A DNA stretch of 8,891 bases from JAENVT01 sp031412355 (GCA_031412355.1 JANOCR010000155.1:1-8891); one strand, 5' to 3'; numbered from the stretch's first letter, positions 1 through 6,600 are shown. A program made the numbers and translations. Notes: generated by a model not told the origin, from the sequence alone.

Positions 1-575
1 TCGACGGCGTGCCGATAGGGGTCAAGCCCGGTCTGGTCTACTACCTGCTCAACAAGCCGTCTGGCGTCGTCACAACTGCCAGCGATACGCACGGTCGCCA
101 GACCGTGGTCGCACTGGTGCCCGAGGAGCCACGCGTGTTTCCGGTCGGGCGGCTCGACATCGATACCGAAGGTCTGCTGATGCTGACCAACGACGGCGAC
201 CTGGCCCAGCGCTTGACCCACCCGAGCCACGGGGTCGAAAAGGAGTACCTCGCCGAGGTGGCCGAAGGCAACGTCTCCCAGGGCAAGCTTCGCCAGCTCC
301 GCCAGGGGATCGAACTCGACGACGGTGTGACCGCGCCGGCCAAGGTGTCGCAACCGAGCCCGGGCGTGTTGCGCCTGACGATCCACGAGGGCCGCAACCG
401 CCAGGTGCGCCGGATGTGCGAGGCAATCGGTCACCCTGTGAATCGGCTGGTGCGCGTCAGGATCGGAACCTTGCGTGACGCAGCCCTCGGTCCCGGAGAG
501 TGGCGCGAGCTCACCATCAGTGAAGTGCGGGCCCTGATCGAGAGCGTGGGTGTCGCCGGCTCGCAGCTACGCTGA
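1..575 (+). CDS. rluB: Pseudouridine synthase, RluB/RsuA family, 5'-truncated by window edge
   Basis: This enzyme isomerises a specific uridine in rRNA to pseudouridine. RluB acts on 23S rRNA and RsuA on 16S rRNA; genomic habit in actinobacteria favours RluB. The reading frame is open from the first full codon (position 3), so the gene begins upstream. The family's N-terminal S4 RNA-binding domain must lie outside the window, and only its last residues (DGVPIG) are visible. A GTG at 9 is in frame but would give a protein without S4, so it is probably not the start. Seen here are the LLNKPSGVVTT strand, the catalytic-loop motif GRLDIDTEGLL with the nucleophilic Asp codon at 156-158, and the C-terminal motif GRNRQVRRM, all typical of the family. 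The gene ends 6 bases before tyrA and lies in the same frame, so the two are probably co-transcribed. Family assignment is firm; the exact rRNA target is inferred. Confidence 0.9.
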   Translation, partial: DGVPIGVKPGLVYYLLNKPSGVVTTASDTHGRQTVVALVPEEPRVFPVGRLDIDTEGLLMLTNDGDLAQRLTHPSHGVEKEYLAEVAEGNVSQGKLRQLRQGIELDDGVTAPAKVSQPSPGVLRLTIHEGRNRQVRRMCEAIGHPVNRLVRVRIGTLRDAALGPGEWRELTISEVRALIESVGVAGSQLR

Positions 576-581
576 CCAGCC

Positions 582-1646
582 ATGCCCAATGTTCGGCGTG
601 CCAACGTGGCTGGTCTTGGCCTGATCGGTGGCTCCATCGCGCTCGCGCTGCGCGAGCGTGGCTGGCACGTGACCGGCGACGACCTGGATCCGACGCGGGT
701 CGAGCGCGCCATCGCCATGCACGCGATCGACACGGGCGGCTTCGACCCCTCTGCCGACATCACGTTCGTGGCGACGCCGGTGCTGGCGATCGTCGACCAG
801 GTCAAGCGGGCCCTTGCCGACTCGAAGGGCCTGGTGACCGATGTCGGCAGCGTCAAGAGTGGGATCACCGCAGCGATCGACGATCCGCGCTTCGTCGGCG
901 GCCACCCGATGGCCGGTAGCGAGCTCGACGGTTTCGACGGTGCCGATGCCTCGATGTTCGAAGGAGCCGTGTGGGTGCTGACGCCGACACCGGCGACGGC
1001 CGACAGCACCTTCAGCCAGGTTGCCGCCGTCGTGGCTGACCTGGGCGCGGATGTCGTCGCCCTGCCTGCAGACCGCCACGATCAGGTCGTCGCGGTCATC
1101 AGCCACGTGCCGCATCTCGCCGCGGCAACCCTGATGGGTCTGGCCAGCGATCGCGCCGAAGAGCACGCTGCGCTACTGCGCCTCGCCGCCGGCGGCTTCC
1201 GCGACATGACCCGCATCGCGTCGGGCCATCCGTCGATCTGGCTCGACATCTGCGCCGAGAACCGGCCGGCCATCCTGTCGGCACTCGACGGATTGATCGA
1301 TGGTCTCGAGTCGATGCGCGACGTGGTCGACCGAGACGACCGATCCGCCCTCTTCGACCGCCTGCAGCACGCCCGCGAGGCCCGCGCCAACCTGCCCAGC
1401 AGGGTGAATCAGCCGAGCGAACTGGCAGAGGTCCGAATTCCGATCCCCGACCGCCCGGGAGCGGCCGCCGAGGTGTTCACCCTCGCCGCCGAACTAGGCG
1501 TCAACATTGCCAGCTTTGAAGTGGTGCACAGCGTCGAGGGCAACCGCGGTGTCGCGGTGGTGCTGGTCGACGTTGCCACCGCCGAGTTGTACCGCGGTGG
1601 CTTGATGGCTCGCGGCTATCGCCCAGCAGTCCAACGGCTGGCGTAG
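582..1646 (+). CDS. tyrA: Prephenate dehydrogenase with C-terminal ACT domain
   Basis: It catalyses NAD(P)+-dependent oxidative decarboxylation of prephenate to 4-hydroxyphenylpyruvate, the committed step to tyrosine. The product is 354 residues, a usual length for the dehydrogenase-plus-ACT form. The Rossmann motif GLGLIGGS is at residues 11-18. The TDVGSVK motif is near 86-92, HPMAGSE starts at His108, and the helical-domain segment with His166, His175 and His178 follows. An ACT-type module spans roughly 281-354 (VRIPIPDRPGAAAEVF...), which in this family usually mediates feedback by an aromatic amino acid. ATG 582 is the only in-frame start between the rluB stop and the Rossmann motif. No clear Shine-Dalgarno precedes it, so translation may depend on ribosomes leaving rluB. 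The stop TAG shares its G with the aroA GTG start, placing two aromatic-pathway enzymes in one coupled unit. The choice between NAD and NADP cannot be read with certainty. Confidence 0.94.
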   Translation: MPNVRRANVAGLGLIGGSIALALRERGWHVTGDDLDPTRVERAIAMHAIDTGGFDPSADITFVATPVLAIVDQVKRALADSKGLVTDVGSVKSGITAAIDDPRFVGGHPMAGSELDGFDGADASMFEGAVWVLTPTPATADSTFSQVAAVVADLGADVVALPADRHDQVVAVISHVPHLAAATLMGLASDRAEEHAALLRLAAGGFRDMTRIASGHPSIWLDICAENRPAILSALDGLIDGLESMRDVVDRDDRSALFDRLQHAREARANLPSRVNQPSELAEVRIPIPDRPGAAAEVFTLAAELGVNIASFEVVHSVEGNRGVAVVLVDVATAELYRGGLMARGYRPAVQRLA

Positions 1647-2917
1647 TGGCCAGCCATATCGTGACGCCGCTGCTGCATCCGATCGATGCGGTCGTAACCG
1701 TCCCAGGATCGAAGAGCATCGCCAACCGCGCCCTGGTCTGTGCGGCGTTGGCCGACGGGGCGTCGACATTGCACAACCTGCCCGACGGCGACGACACCGA
1801 GGCGATGCTGCAATGCCTGCGCCAGTTGGGCGTCGACGTCGAACGTGGCGAACTTGTCGGCTCGGCGACCATCGTCGGTACCGCCGGCGTGTTGCCGCCC
1901 GGCCCGCTGACGCTGCCCACCCGGCTGGCCGGCACGACATCTCGATTCGTCACCGCCCTAGCTGCACTGGGGCCAGGTCCGTATGTGATCGACGGCCATC
2001 CGCCACTGCGCGCTCGTCCGATGGCGCCGTTGCACGACGCCCTGGTGGCCCTCGGCGCGACCGTGCAGCCAGGCGAGCGGTGGGGTCATCTGCCTGTGAC
2101 GATCACAGGACCGCTTCGTGGCGTCGACCGCATTGAGGTGCGCGGCGACATCAGCAGCCAGTTCGTGACCGCATTGATGCTGATCGGACCGTACATGCCC
2201 GGGGGACTGCGCATCGAGATCAGCGGACCGTTGGTGTCGCGTCCGTATGTGCAGATCACCAAGGCGGTCATGGCCGACTTCGGTCACGATGCCGTCACGA
2301 TCGGCGACGGCTTGATCGAGGTCGCGGCCGGCGGGTACCGCCCCCGTGACTTCGTGATCGAACCCGACGCCAGTTCGGCGAGCTACCCGCTGGCGGCTGC
2401 GGCGATCTGCCGTGGTCGAGTCGAGGTGCCGGGGCTGACCAAGGCCTCGATTCAAGGCGACGGAGAGTTCTGTGAGGTGCTGGCGATGATGGGTTGCACA
2501 TCGCTGCGCGACCAGCACTCGACGGTCGTGCAGAGCGGCGACGGCCTGCACGGCGTCGACATCGACATGGTCGACCTTTCGGACCTGGTGCCCACCCTTG
2601 CAGCCGTGGCCCTGTTTGCCGACAGCCCGACGCGCATCCGAGGTGTCGGGTTCATACGCGCCAAGGAGAGCGATCGACTAGGAGAGCTGTGCCGGGAGTT
2701 GCGCAAGCTCGGAGCAGCCGCCAACGAGACCGACAACGGGCTGACGATCGAACCATCAGCGTTGCACGCCGCGCTGCTGCACACCCACGATGACCATCGT
2801 TTGGCGATGTCGTTCGGGCTGGTCGGCCTGCGCGTTCCCGGTCTCGAAGTCGACGACTGCGACGTGGTGACCAAAAGTTGGCCGGGGTTCTGGGACGTAC
2901 TCGGGGGAATGCGGTGA
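1646..2917 (+). CDS. aroA: 3-phosphoshikimate 1-carboxyvinyltransferase (EPSP synthase)
   Basis: It transfers the enolpyruvyl group of PEP to shikimate-3-phosphate, the sixth shikimate-pathway step. The protein is 423 residues, a normal length. Landmark residues are all present: Lys23-Ser24 and Arg28 in GSKSIANRA, Gly96 in LAGTTSRF, Arg124 in LRARPM, Ser170-Ser171-Gln172 in DISSQF, Asp313 in LSDLVPT, Glu341 in AKESDRL, Arg385 in HDDHRLAM and Lys410 near the end. The active site therefore looks intact. At the PEP/glyphosate loop the residue after the conserved Arg is Phe101, where E. coli has Pro101; the key Gly is kept. The GTG start overlaps the tyrA stop by one base (TAGTG). A second GTG at 1661 would remove only five residues. 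The 3' end overlaps the next gene by GTGA. The cytidylate kinase gene that often follows aroA in bacteria is not here. Confidence 0.96.
   Translation: MASHIVTPLLHPIDAVVTVPGSKSIANRALVCAALADGASTLHNLPDGDDTEAMLQCLRQLGVDVERGELVGSATIVGTAGVLPPGPLTLPTRLAGTTSRFVTALAALGPGPYVIDGHPPLRARPMAPLHDALVALGATVQPGERWGHLPVTITGPLRGVDRIEVRGDISSQFVTALMLIGPYMPGGLRIEISGPLVSRPYVQITKAVMADFGHDAVTIGDGLIEVAAGGYRPRDFVIEPDASSASYPLAAAAICRGRVEVPGLTKASIQGDGEFCEVLAMMGCTSLRDQHSTVVQSGDGLHGVDIDMVDLSDLVPTLAAVALFADSPTRIRGVGFIRAKESDRLGELCRELRKLGAAANETDNGLTIEPSALHAALLHTHDDHRLAMSFGLVGLRVPGLEVDDCDVVTKSWPGFWDVLGGMR
2903..2908 (+). promoter_or_regulatory. Ribosome binding site deciding the HAD gene start
   Basis: GGGGGA lies five bases upstream of GTG 2914 inside the end of aroA. 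It supports GTG 2914 over the in-frame ATG at 2926 and over an earlier in-frame ATG at 2878, which would make a longer overlap with aroA. Confidence 0.5.
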
Positions 2918-3552
2918 GCGACAGAATGGTGATTGCGGCTTTCGACGTCGACGGCACGTTGACGACTCGCGATTGCGTACGGCCATTCCTCGAGCGCGCC
3001 GCCGGTCGCCACCGGTTGATCACCTCGCTGATGCGCCGGCCGGTGGCCACAGTCGTGGCCGCAGCGCGACGCGACCGCGATCGGTTCAAGGAGATCATCG
3101 TCGGCGGGTCACTGCGCGGCAAGCTGATTGCCGACGTCGAGACGATCGGCGAGCAGTTCGCCCAGTTCGTGCTCGTCAACTGGCTGCGGCCCGACACGCT
3201 GCGGCGGTTGCGTTGGCACCAACGGTCGGGGCATCGCACCGTGATCGTGTCGGCTTCGCTGGCCGCATACCTCCGACCCCTCGCGCTGCGCCTGGGAATC
3301 GACGACGTGCTCTGCACCGACTCGATTCGGTCCGGCGATCGCTATGGCGACCGGCTCGACGGCCCGAATTGTCGAGCCGACGAAAAGCGGCGTCGACTCG
3401 ATCGGTTTCTGGAAGAACGGCGATGGGCCCATGCCGAGGTGTGGGCTTACGGCGACAGTGCCGGCGATCGCCAACTGCTCGCCCGCGCCGATCACGCGGT
3501 ATGGGTCAACGGCGCAACCATCTCGGAAGTCCCCGAGGTGGTTGCCGGATGA
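2914..3552 (+). CDS. HAD-IB family phosphatase (SerB-like), upstream partner of UbiA
   Basis: A soluble haloacid-dehalogenase phosphatase of 212 residues. HAD motif I is FDVDGTL with nucleophile Asp11 and acid/base Asp13. Motif II is IVSAS with Ser113. The conserved Lys is Lys158 in ADEKRRRL, and motif III is YGDSAGDRQLL with Asp181 and Asp185. A helical cap of the IB type fits between motifs I and II. Family members dephosphorylate phosphoserine and other small or lipid-linked phosphates, so the fold does not fix the substrate. GTG 2914 forms a GTGA overlap with aroA and has a good Shine-Dalgarno. The 3' end overlaps the UbiA gene by ATGA. Fusions of this HAD domain to UbiA prenyltransferases are known, so the pairing suggests a shared pathway. 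I infer a role as DPPR 5-phosphatase, or another phosphatase acting on the UbiA product. A phosphoserine phosphatase role is a weaker alternative. Confidence 0.88.
   Translation: MSDRMVIAAFDVDGTLTTRDCVRPFLERAAGRHRLITSLMRRPVATVVAAARRDRDRFKEIIVGGSLRGKLIADVETIGEQFAQFVLVNWLRPDTLRRLRWHQRSGHRTVIVSASLAAYLRPLALRLGIDDVLCTDSIRSGDRYGDRLDGPNCRADEKRRRLDRFLEERRWAHAEVWAYGDSAGDRQLLARADHAVWVNGATISEVPEVVAG
3535..3540 (+). promoter_or_regulatory. Ribosome binding site of the UbiA gene
   Basis: GAGGTG is placed eight bases before ATG 3549, inside the last codons of the HAD gene. It supports ATG 3549 as the start; the same frame is open far upstream, but that stretch is a shadow of the HAD gene. Confidence 0.5.
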
Positions 3553-4415
3553 CAGCCGCCCTTCTCCGGCAGGCGCGCCCGAAGCAATGGGTCAAGAACC
3601 TGCTGGTGTTCGCAGCGCCCGGCGCAGCGGGAGTGCTGGACAACGGTTCGTCGTTGTGGCGCACCGTCGTCACCTTCGCCGCGTTCTGCTTGGCCAGCAG
3701 CGGGACGTACTTCTGGAACGACCTGCTCGACGCAGAGAACGATCGCAACCACCCCACGAAGCAGCATCGACCCATCGCCAGTGGCGCGATACCCACAACG
3801 ACGGGTCGCATCACCGGCACCGTGTTGTTGTTGGCTGGGATCGGGCTGGCCGCGACGACGCGCTGGGAGACCGCTGTGGTCGTCGCCGGGTACGTCGCGT
3901 TGACGAGTCTGTACAGCACGGTGTTGAAGCACGTCGCGGTCGTCGACCTCGTTGCCGTCGCTGCCGGGTTCGTCCTGCGCGCCGCTGCTGGAGCGGTCGC
4001 GACCGATGTGACGATGAGTAAGTGGTTCTCACTGACCACGTCGTTTGCGTCACTGTTCATCGTCGCCGGCAAGCGCTACGCCGAGCTACGTGATCTTGGT
4101 GACGACGCCCAGACCCGATCGACCCTTGACGACTACTCGCTCGGCTTCCTCCGTATCGTGCTGTCGGTCAGCTGCGGAGCAGCCCTGGTGACCTATTGCA
4201 TCTGGGCATTCGACACCCGCGAGATAGCCGACACGACCTTGCCGTTCTACGAGCTGTCGATCATCCCCATGGGCACCGCGCTGCTGCGGTACACATTGAT
4301 CCTCGAGCAGGGGCACGGCGCCGCACCCGAGGAGATCTTCGCTCATGATCGAGTGTTGCAGTCGCTGGGTCTGATCTGGATAGCAGTCTTCGGACTCGGG
4401 GTCTACTTCGCGTGA
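3549..4415 (+). CDS. ubiA: Decaprenyl-phosphate phosphoribosyltransferase (DPPR synthase-like), UbiA superfamily
   Basis: An integral membrane prenyltransferase of 288 residues. In mycobacteria the homologue (Rv3806c) joins decaprenyl phosphate to phosphoribosyl pyrophosphate, giving decaprenylphosphoryl-5-phosphoribose, the precursor of the arabinose donor for cell-wall arabinan. Seen here are the N-terminal RPKQWVKN motif (10-17), the first Asp-rich motif NDLLDAENDR (57-66) followed by HPTKQHRPIASG, the second conserved segment LKHVAVVD with Asp133, SKWF (157-160), the loop AGKRYAEL (173-180), and a C-terminal APEEIFAHDRVLQ segment. Hydrophobic stretches at about 37-56, 88-103, 107-122, 131-150, 160-174, 200-220, 236-252 and 271-287 fit a UbiA multi-helix bundle. 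These motifs match DPPR synthase better than quinone or heme O prenyltransferases. ATG 3549 overlaps the HAD stop (ATGA), and its own stop overlaps the methyltransferase start (GTGA). Whether the organism makes arabinan or another pentose polymer cannot be told here. Confidence 0.9.
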   Translation: MTAALLRQARPKQWVKNLLVFAAPGAAGVLDNGSSLWRTVVTFAAFCLASSGTYFWNDLLDAENDRNHPTKQHRPIASGAIPTTTGRITGTVLLLAGIGLAATTRWETAVVVAGYVALTSLYSTVLKHVAVVDLVAVAAGFVLRAAAGAVATDVTMSKWFSLTTSFASLFIVAGKRYAELRDLGDDAQTRSTLDDYSLGFLRIVLSVSCGAALVTYCIWAFDTREIADTTLPFYELSIIPMGTALLRYTLILEQGHGAAPEEIFAHDRVLQSLGLIWIAVFGLGVYFA

Positions 4416-5161
4416 GCCGGCCCCCGCTCAACGAGGTGTTGGCCGCGATCGAAGGGGTCGACGGCTGGTTGAGCGAGGAACAAGCAGCGAGGTTGTACGA
4501 CGCGGCAACTGCGACCACTTCGGGCGATCAGATCGTGGAGATCGGCAGTTACCGGGGACGTAGCACGATCGTGCTGGCCAGTGCAGCGACCGAGGGCGTC
4601 GCCGTCGTTGCCATCGATCCGCATGCCGGCAACGATCGCGGTCCGCAAGAGATCAGCGGGTTCGAAACGCAAGCCGCCGACGACCACAGGGTGTTCATGT
4701 CCAATCTCGCCGCCGCAGGTGTATATCAGCGCGTGCACCACGTTCGCGAATTCAGCCATCGCGCGCACGACTCGGTGCGGGGGCCGATCTCCGTGCTGTT
4801 CATCGATGGGGCGCACCGCTACGGCCCGGCGCGCGCTGACATTCGCTCGTGGGGGAGACGTGTCGAGCCGGATGGCACCATGTTGATCCACGATTCTTTC
4901 TCGTCGGTCGGTGTCACGTTGGCCATCTGTCGTGAGCTCCTGTTCGGGGATCGGTTCCGATACGTCGGTCGATCGCGCTCGCTCGCCGAGTACCGCGCCG
5001 ATCTGCAGGCAGGTTGGCCGCCGCGGCTGGGCAACGCTCTGCGCCAGATCGCACAACTGCCGTGGTTCGCCAAGAACCTCGCCCTCAAGGTGCTCCTGAC
5101 ATTGCGCCTCGGCCGGATCATGAAGCGGGTGTCGAGCCGGCAGCCGGAGTGGCCGTACTAG
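4412..5161 (+). CDS. Class I SAM-dependent methyltransferase, envelope-cluster type
   Basis: A soluble Rossmann-fold methyltransferase of 249 residues. Motif I is VEIGSYRGRST (42-52), the SAM glycine loop. The acidic end of strand 2 is Asp69 in AIDPHAG. The later strand with FIDGAHRY (130-137) and the HD pair (160-161) are the pattern of the Methyltransf_24-type group. The last 50 residues are basic and include a hydrophobic patch (PWFAKNLALKVLL, 217-229) that could touch the membrane. The substrate is unknown; relatives of this type often methylate sugars or small metabolites. The GTG start overlaps the UbiA stop by GTGA, with only a weak GGGG ten bases upstream, so coupling is likely. Its place behind DPPR synthase suggests a lipid-linked or cell-surface glycan substrate, but this is inference. 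Confidence 0.85.
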   Translation: MSRPPLNEVLAAIEGVDGWLSEEQAARLYDAATATTSGDQIVEIGSYRGRSTIVLASAATEGVAVVAIDPHAGNDRGPQEISGFETQAADDHRVFMSNLAAAGVYQRVHHVREFSHRAHDSVRGPISVLFIDGAHRYGPARADIRSWGRRVEPDGTMLIHDSFSSVGVTLAICRELLFGDRFRYVGRSRSLAEYRADLQAGWPPRLGNALRQIAQLPWFAKNLALKVLLTLRLGRIMKRVSSRQPEWPY

Positions 5162-5181
5162 GCAAGCCGTTGGGCTGGCGG

Positions 5182-5187
5182 CATACT
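5182..5187 (+). promoter_or_regulatory. Possible -10 element for a leaderless EF-hand transcript
   Basis: CATACT lies six bases before ATG 5194, a spacing that would start the mRNA at or next to the start codon. No convincing -35 box stands at a normal distance. The 32-base gap and the lack of a good Shine-Dalgarno fit a separate promoter, but this is weak evidence. Confidence 0.25.
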
Positions 5188-5193
5188 GGACCC

Positions 5194-5436
5194 ATGACTG
5201 ATCACAACGGGAACCCCATCGAATCGTCCACCGACGACGAACTGACTCCCGACGAGGTCGAGCTCGAGGCATACGACCTCGACGGCGACGGCAAGATCTC
5301 TATCGTCGAGGCGGAGCGGGCCCGACTCGGCCTGCTCGACGCACGATTGGAGGAGATCGCCGAAGAGGGTGGCGTGAAGGGCTCGCTGGCTGAAGCCGCC
5401 CACAAGGTCGTCGACAAGCTCGACAACGACGGGTGA
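5194..5436 (+). CDS. Small acidic single EF-hand protein
   Basis: An 80-residue cytosolic protein without signal peptide or membrane segment, carrying 23 acidic and 7 basic residues. Residues 28-39 form a textbook 12-residue EF-hand loop: Asp28, Asp30, Asp32, Gly33, Ile35 and the bidentate Glu39. Flanking helices are plausible (19-27 and 39-58). This predicts Ca2+ binding. The C-terminus ends in DNDG, which looks like the middle of a second loop that stops short. EF-hands normally pair, so a single one suggests dimerisation or a buffering or structural role. No known family name comes to mind. The chosen ATG has only a poor ribosome site; an upstream in-frame extension exists but overlaps the methyltransferase gene and does not look coding. 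It sits 32 bases after the methyltransferase and 27 before the PLP enzyme, so it may belong to either transcript. Confidence 0.8.
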   Translation: MTDHNGNPIESSTDDELTPDEVELEAYDLDGDGKISIVEAERARLGLLDARLEEIAEEGGVKGSLAEAAHKVVDKLDNDG

Positions 5437-5463
5437 CGAAGCAGATCACGATCGGGGTGCGCC

Positions 5464-6450
5464 ATGGCCGTACAGCCGGCAGCTCGCGAATCCGCCACCG
5501 GTAGTTCGGTCCTGGCTGCCATCGGTGCGACACCGCTGGTCGATCTGTCCCGGGTGCTAGGCGGTATCGACGGCCGGGTGCTTGCCAAGCTCGAGTACCT
5601 CAACCCGGGAGGGTCGAAGAAGGACCGAATCGCACTGCGGATGATCGAGGACGCAGAGGCATGTGGCGATCTGCGGCCGGGTCAGACGGTCGTCGAACTG
5701 ACGAGTGGCAATACAGGCACAGGCCTGGCAATCGTCTGCGCGGTCAAGGGGTACCCATTCGTCGCCGTGATGTCGGCAGGCAACAGCAGGGAGCGAGCGC
5801 AGATGATGCGCGCCCTCGGCGCCGAGGTCGTGCTTGTCGAGCAACAGCAGGGCTCGCTCGATGGGCACGTATCGGGCGACGATCTGGCGCTCGTCGAGCT
5901 GGTCGCTGCCCGCCTCGCGACCGAGCGTCAGGCGTTCAGGGCCGATCAGTTTCACCTGGCGGGGAACCCGGCCGCCCATCACGACGGGACCGCGGCCGAG
6001 ATCTGGGCACAGTCCCGTGGACAGGTCGACGTGTTCTGCGAGTTTGTCGGCACGGGTGGCACCTTCGCCGGCGTCGCCGCCTTCCTGAAAGCCCGGAACC
6101 CGGCGATCGCCTGTTACGTGGTCGAGCCGACGGGCGCTGCCGTGCTGGGCGGCGCGGAATTGATCGACGCGGCGGCACACCGGATACAGGGCGGCGGCTA
6201 TTCGATGCCGTCGCTGCCATTGGTGCAGCCCGACCTCGCCGACGGCTACCTGGCGGTCAGCGACGTCGACGCCATCGACGGCGCCCGGCGGCTGGCTCGC
6301 CGAGAAGGCATTATCGCCGGGTTCTCGGCCGGCGCATGCCTCGCCGCTGCGGAGCAGATGTTGCGGGGCCGCCACGCTGGTCAGACCGTGGTGATCGTGC
6401 TGGCCGATTCGGGCATGAAGTATCTCAGCACCGACCTGTGGGACGGCTAG
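5464..6450 (+). CDS. Cysteine synthase-family PLP-dependent enzyme
   Basis: A fold-type II PLP enzyme of 328 residues, a little longer than CysK. The PLP-binding Lys53 sits in NPGGSKKDRIA. The substrate loop TSGNTGTG is at 80-87, the phosphate-binding GTGGT at 196-200, GFSAGA at 286-291, and a C-terminal DSGMKYLST (315-323) corresponds to the SGERYLST motif of cysteine synthases. It probably performs a beta-replacement on an activated serine such as O-acetylserine or O-phosphoserine, giving cysteine or a related amino acid. It differs from CysK in the segment after GAEVVLV, where a GSLDGHVSGDDLALVE stretch (130-145) is inserted, and in MSAGNSRERAQMM where CysK has a MPE.(M/N)S.ERR pattern. 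I recall similar sequences in other bacteria annotated only as cysteine synthase family. The start ATG 5464 has GGGG six bases upstream. No sulfur-assimilation genes are nearby, so the substrate remains open. Confidence 0.88.
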   Translation: MAVQPAARESATGSSVLAAIGATPLVDLSRVLGGIDGRVLAKLEYLNPGGSKKDRIALRMIEDAEACGDLRPGQTVVELTSGNTGTGLAIVCAVKGYPFVAVMSAGNSRERAQMMRALGAEVVLVEQQQGSLDGHVSGDDLALVELVAARLATERQAFRADQFHLAGNPAAHHDGTAAEIWAQSRGQVDVFCEFVGTGGTFAGVAAFLKARNPAIACYVVEPTGAAVLGGAELIDAAAHRIQGGGYSMPSLPLVQPDLADGYLAVSDVDAIDGARRLARREGIIAGFSAGACLAAAEQMLRGRHAGQTVVIVLADSGMKYLSTDLWDG

Positions 6451-6465
6451 GTTCGCTGCAGTCGA

Positions 6466-6486
6466 GTCCGCCGCTGGCGGACCTTT
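6466..6486 (+). terminator. Hairpin after the PLP enzyme, weak intrinsic terminator
   Basis: Perfect 7-bp inverted repeat GTCCGCC/GGCGGAC with a GCT loop (6466-6482), 15 bases after the stop codon, followed by only CTTT. It is well placed to end the plus-strand transcript, but the U-tract is short, so it may act as a 3'-stabilising stem instead. Confidence 0.5.
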
Positions 6487-6563
6487 GGGGGACGAGCGTT
6501 GGCCTGAAGTACCTCGCCGGGGACCTTTATCTCGCTGCACCGTAAGCTGCGAACTTTTATGAA

Positions 6564-6600
6564 GGTGGTCGCGGCACCACCGTCGCTGAGACGGTCAGCG
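6564..6600. repeat. Three overlapping inverted repeats, possible bidirectional terminator
   Basis: Three perfect 6-bp stems overlap. GGTGGT/ACCACC (6564-6581, loop 6), ACCGTC/GACGGT (6579-6595, loop 5) and CGCTGA/TCAGCG (6584-6600, loop 5) share bases, so the second cannot form together with either of the others. The position between two convergent genes suits a terminator, but no T-run of useful length follows on either strand; the minus side has only TTCATAAAAG. Function is uncertain. Confidence 0.35.

Noticed and set aside
1646..2917. Possible glyphosate-insensitive EPSP synthase because Phe101 replaces the E. coli Pro101
   Set aside because: Phe at this place also occurs in other actinobacterial enzymes as I recall them, and the decisive Gly96 is kept, so the change alone does not predict insensitivity.
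2973..3548. Upstream extension of the UbiA frame, suggesting a 480-residue HAD-UbiA-like fusion
   Set aside because: The extension is out of frame with the HAD gene and reads as Arg/Pro-rich shadow sequence. The true start is ATG 3549 with its own ribosome site.
5165..5176. Small stem AGCC/GGCT between the methyltransferase and EF-hand genes
   Set aside because: Only 4 bp with no T-run; expected by chance at this GC content.
5014..5193. Upstream extension of the EF-hand frame
   Set aside because: It overlaps the methyltransferase gene and is low-quality Ala/Arg/Pro sequence. ATG 5194 begins the acidic, motif-bearing part.
4403..5272. Minus-strand frame of 289 codons opposite the methyltransferase
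   Set aside because: The sense strand encodes clear SAM-binding motifs; the antisense product is rich in Arg, Pro and Gln and matches nothing I know.
6499..6531. Possible promoter TTGGCC ... TTTATC in the convergent gap
   Set aside because: The spacer is about 21 bases, too long, and no supported gene lies downstream.
5557..6540. Long minus-strand frame (327 codons) opposite the PLP enzyme gene
   Set aside because: It mirrors a well-supported gene along nearly its whole length and has no recognisable motif. Long antisense frames are common in high-GC coding DNA.
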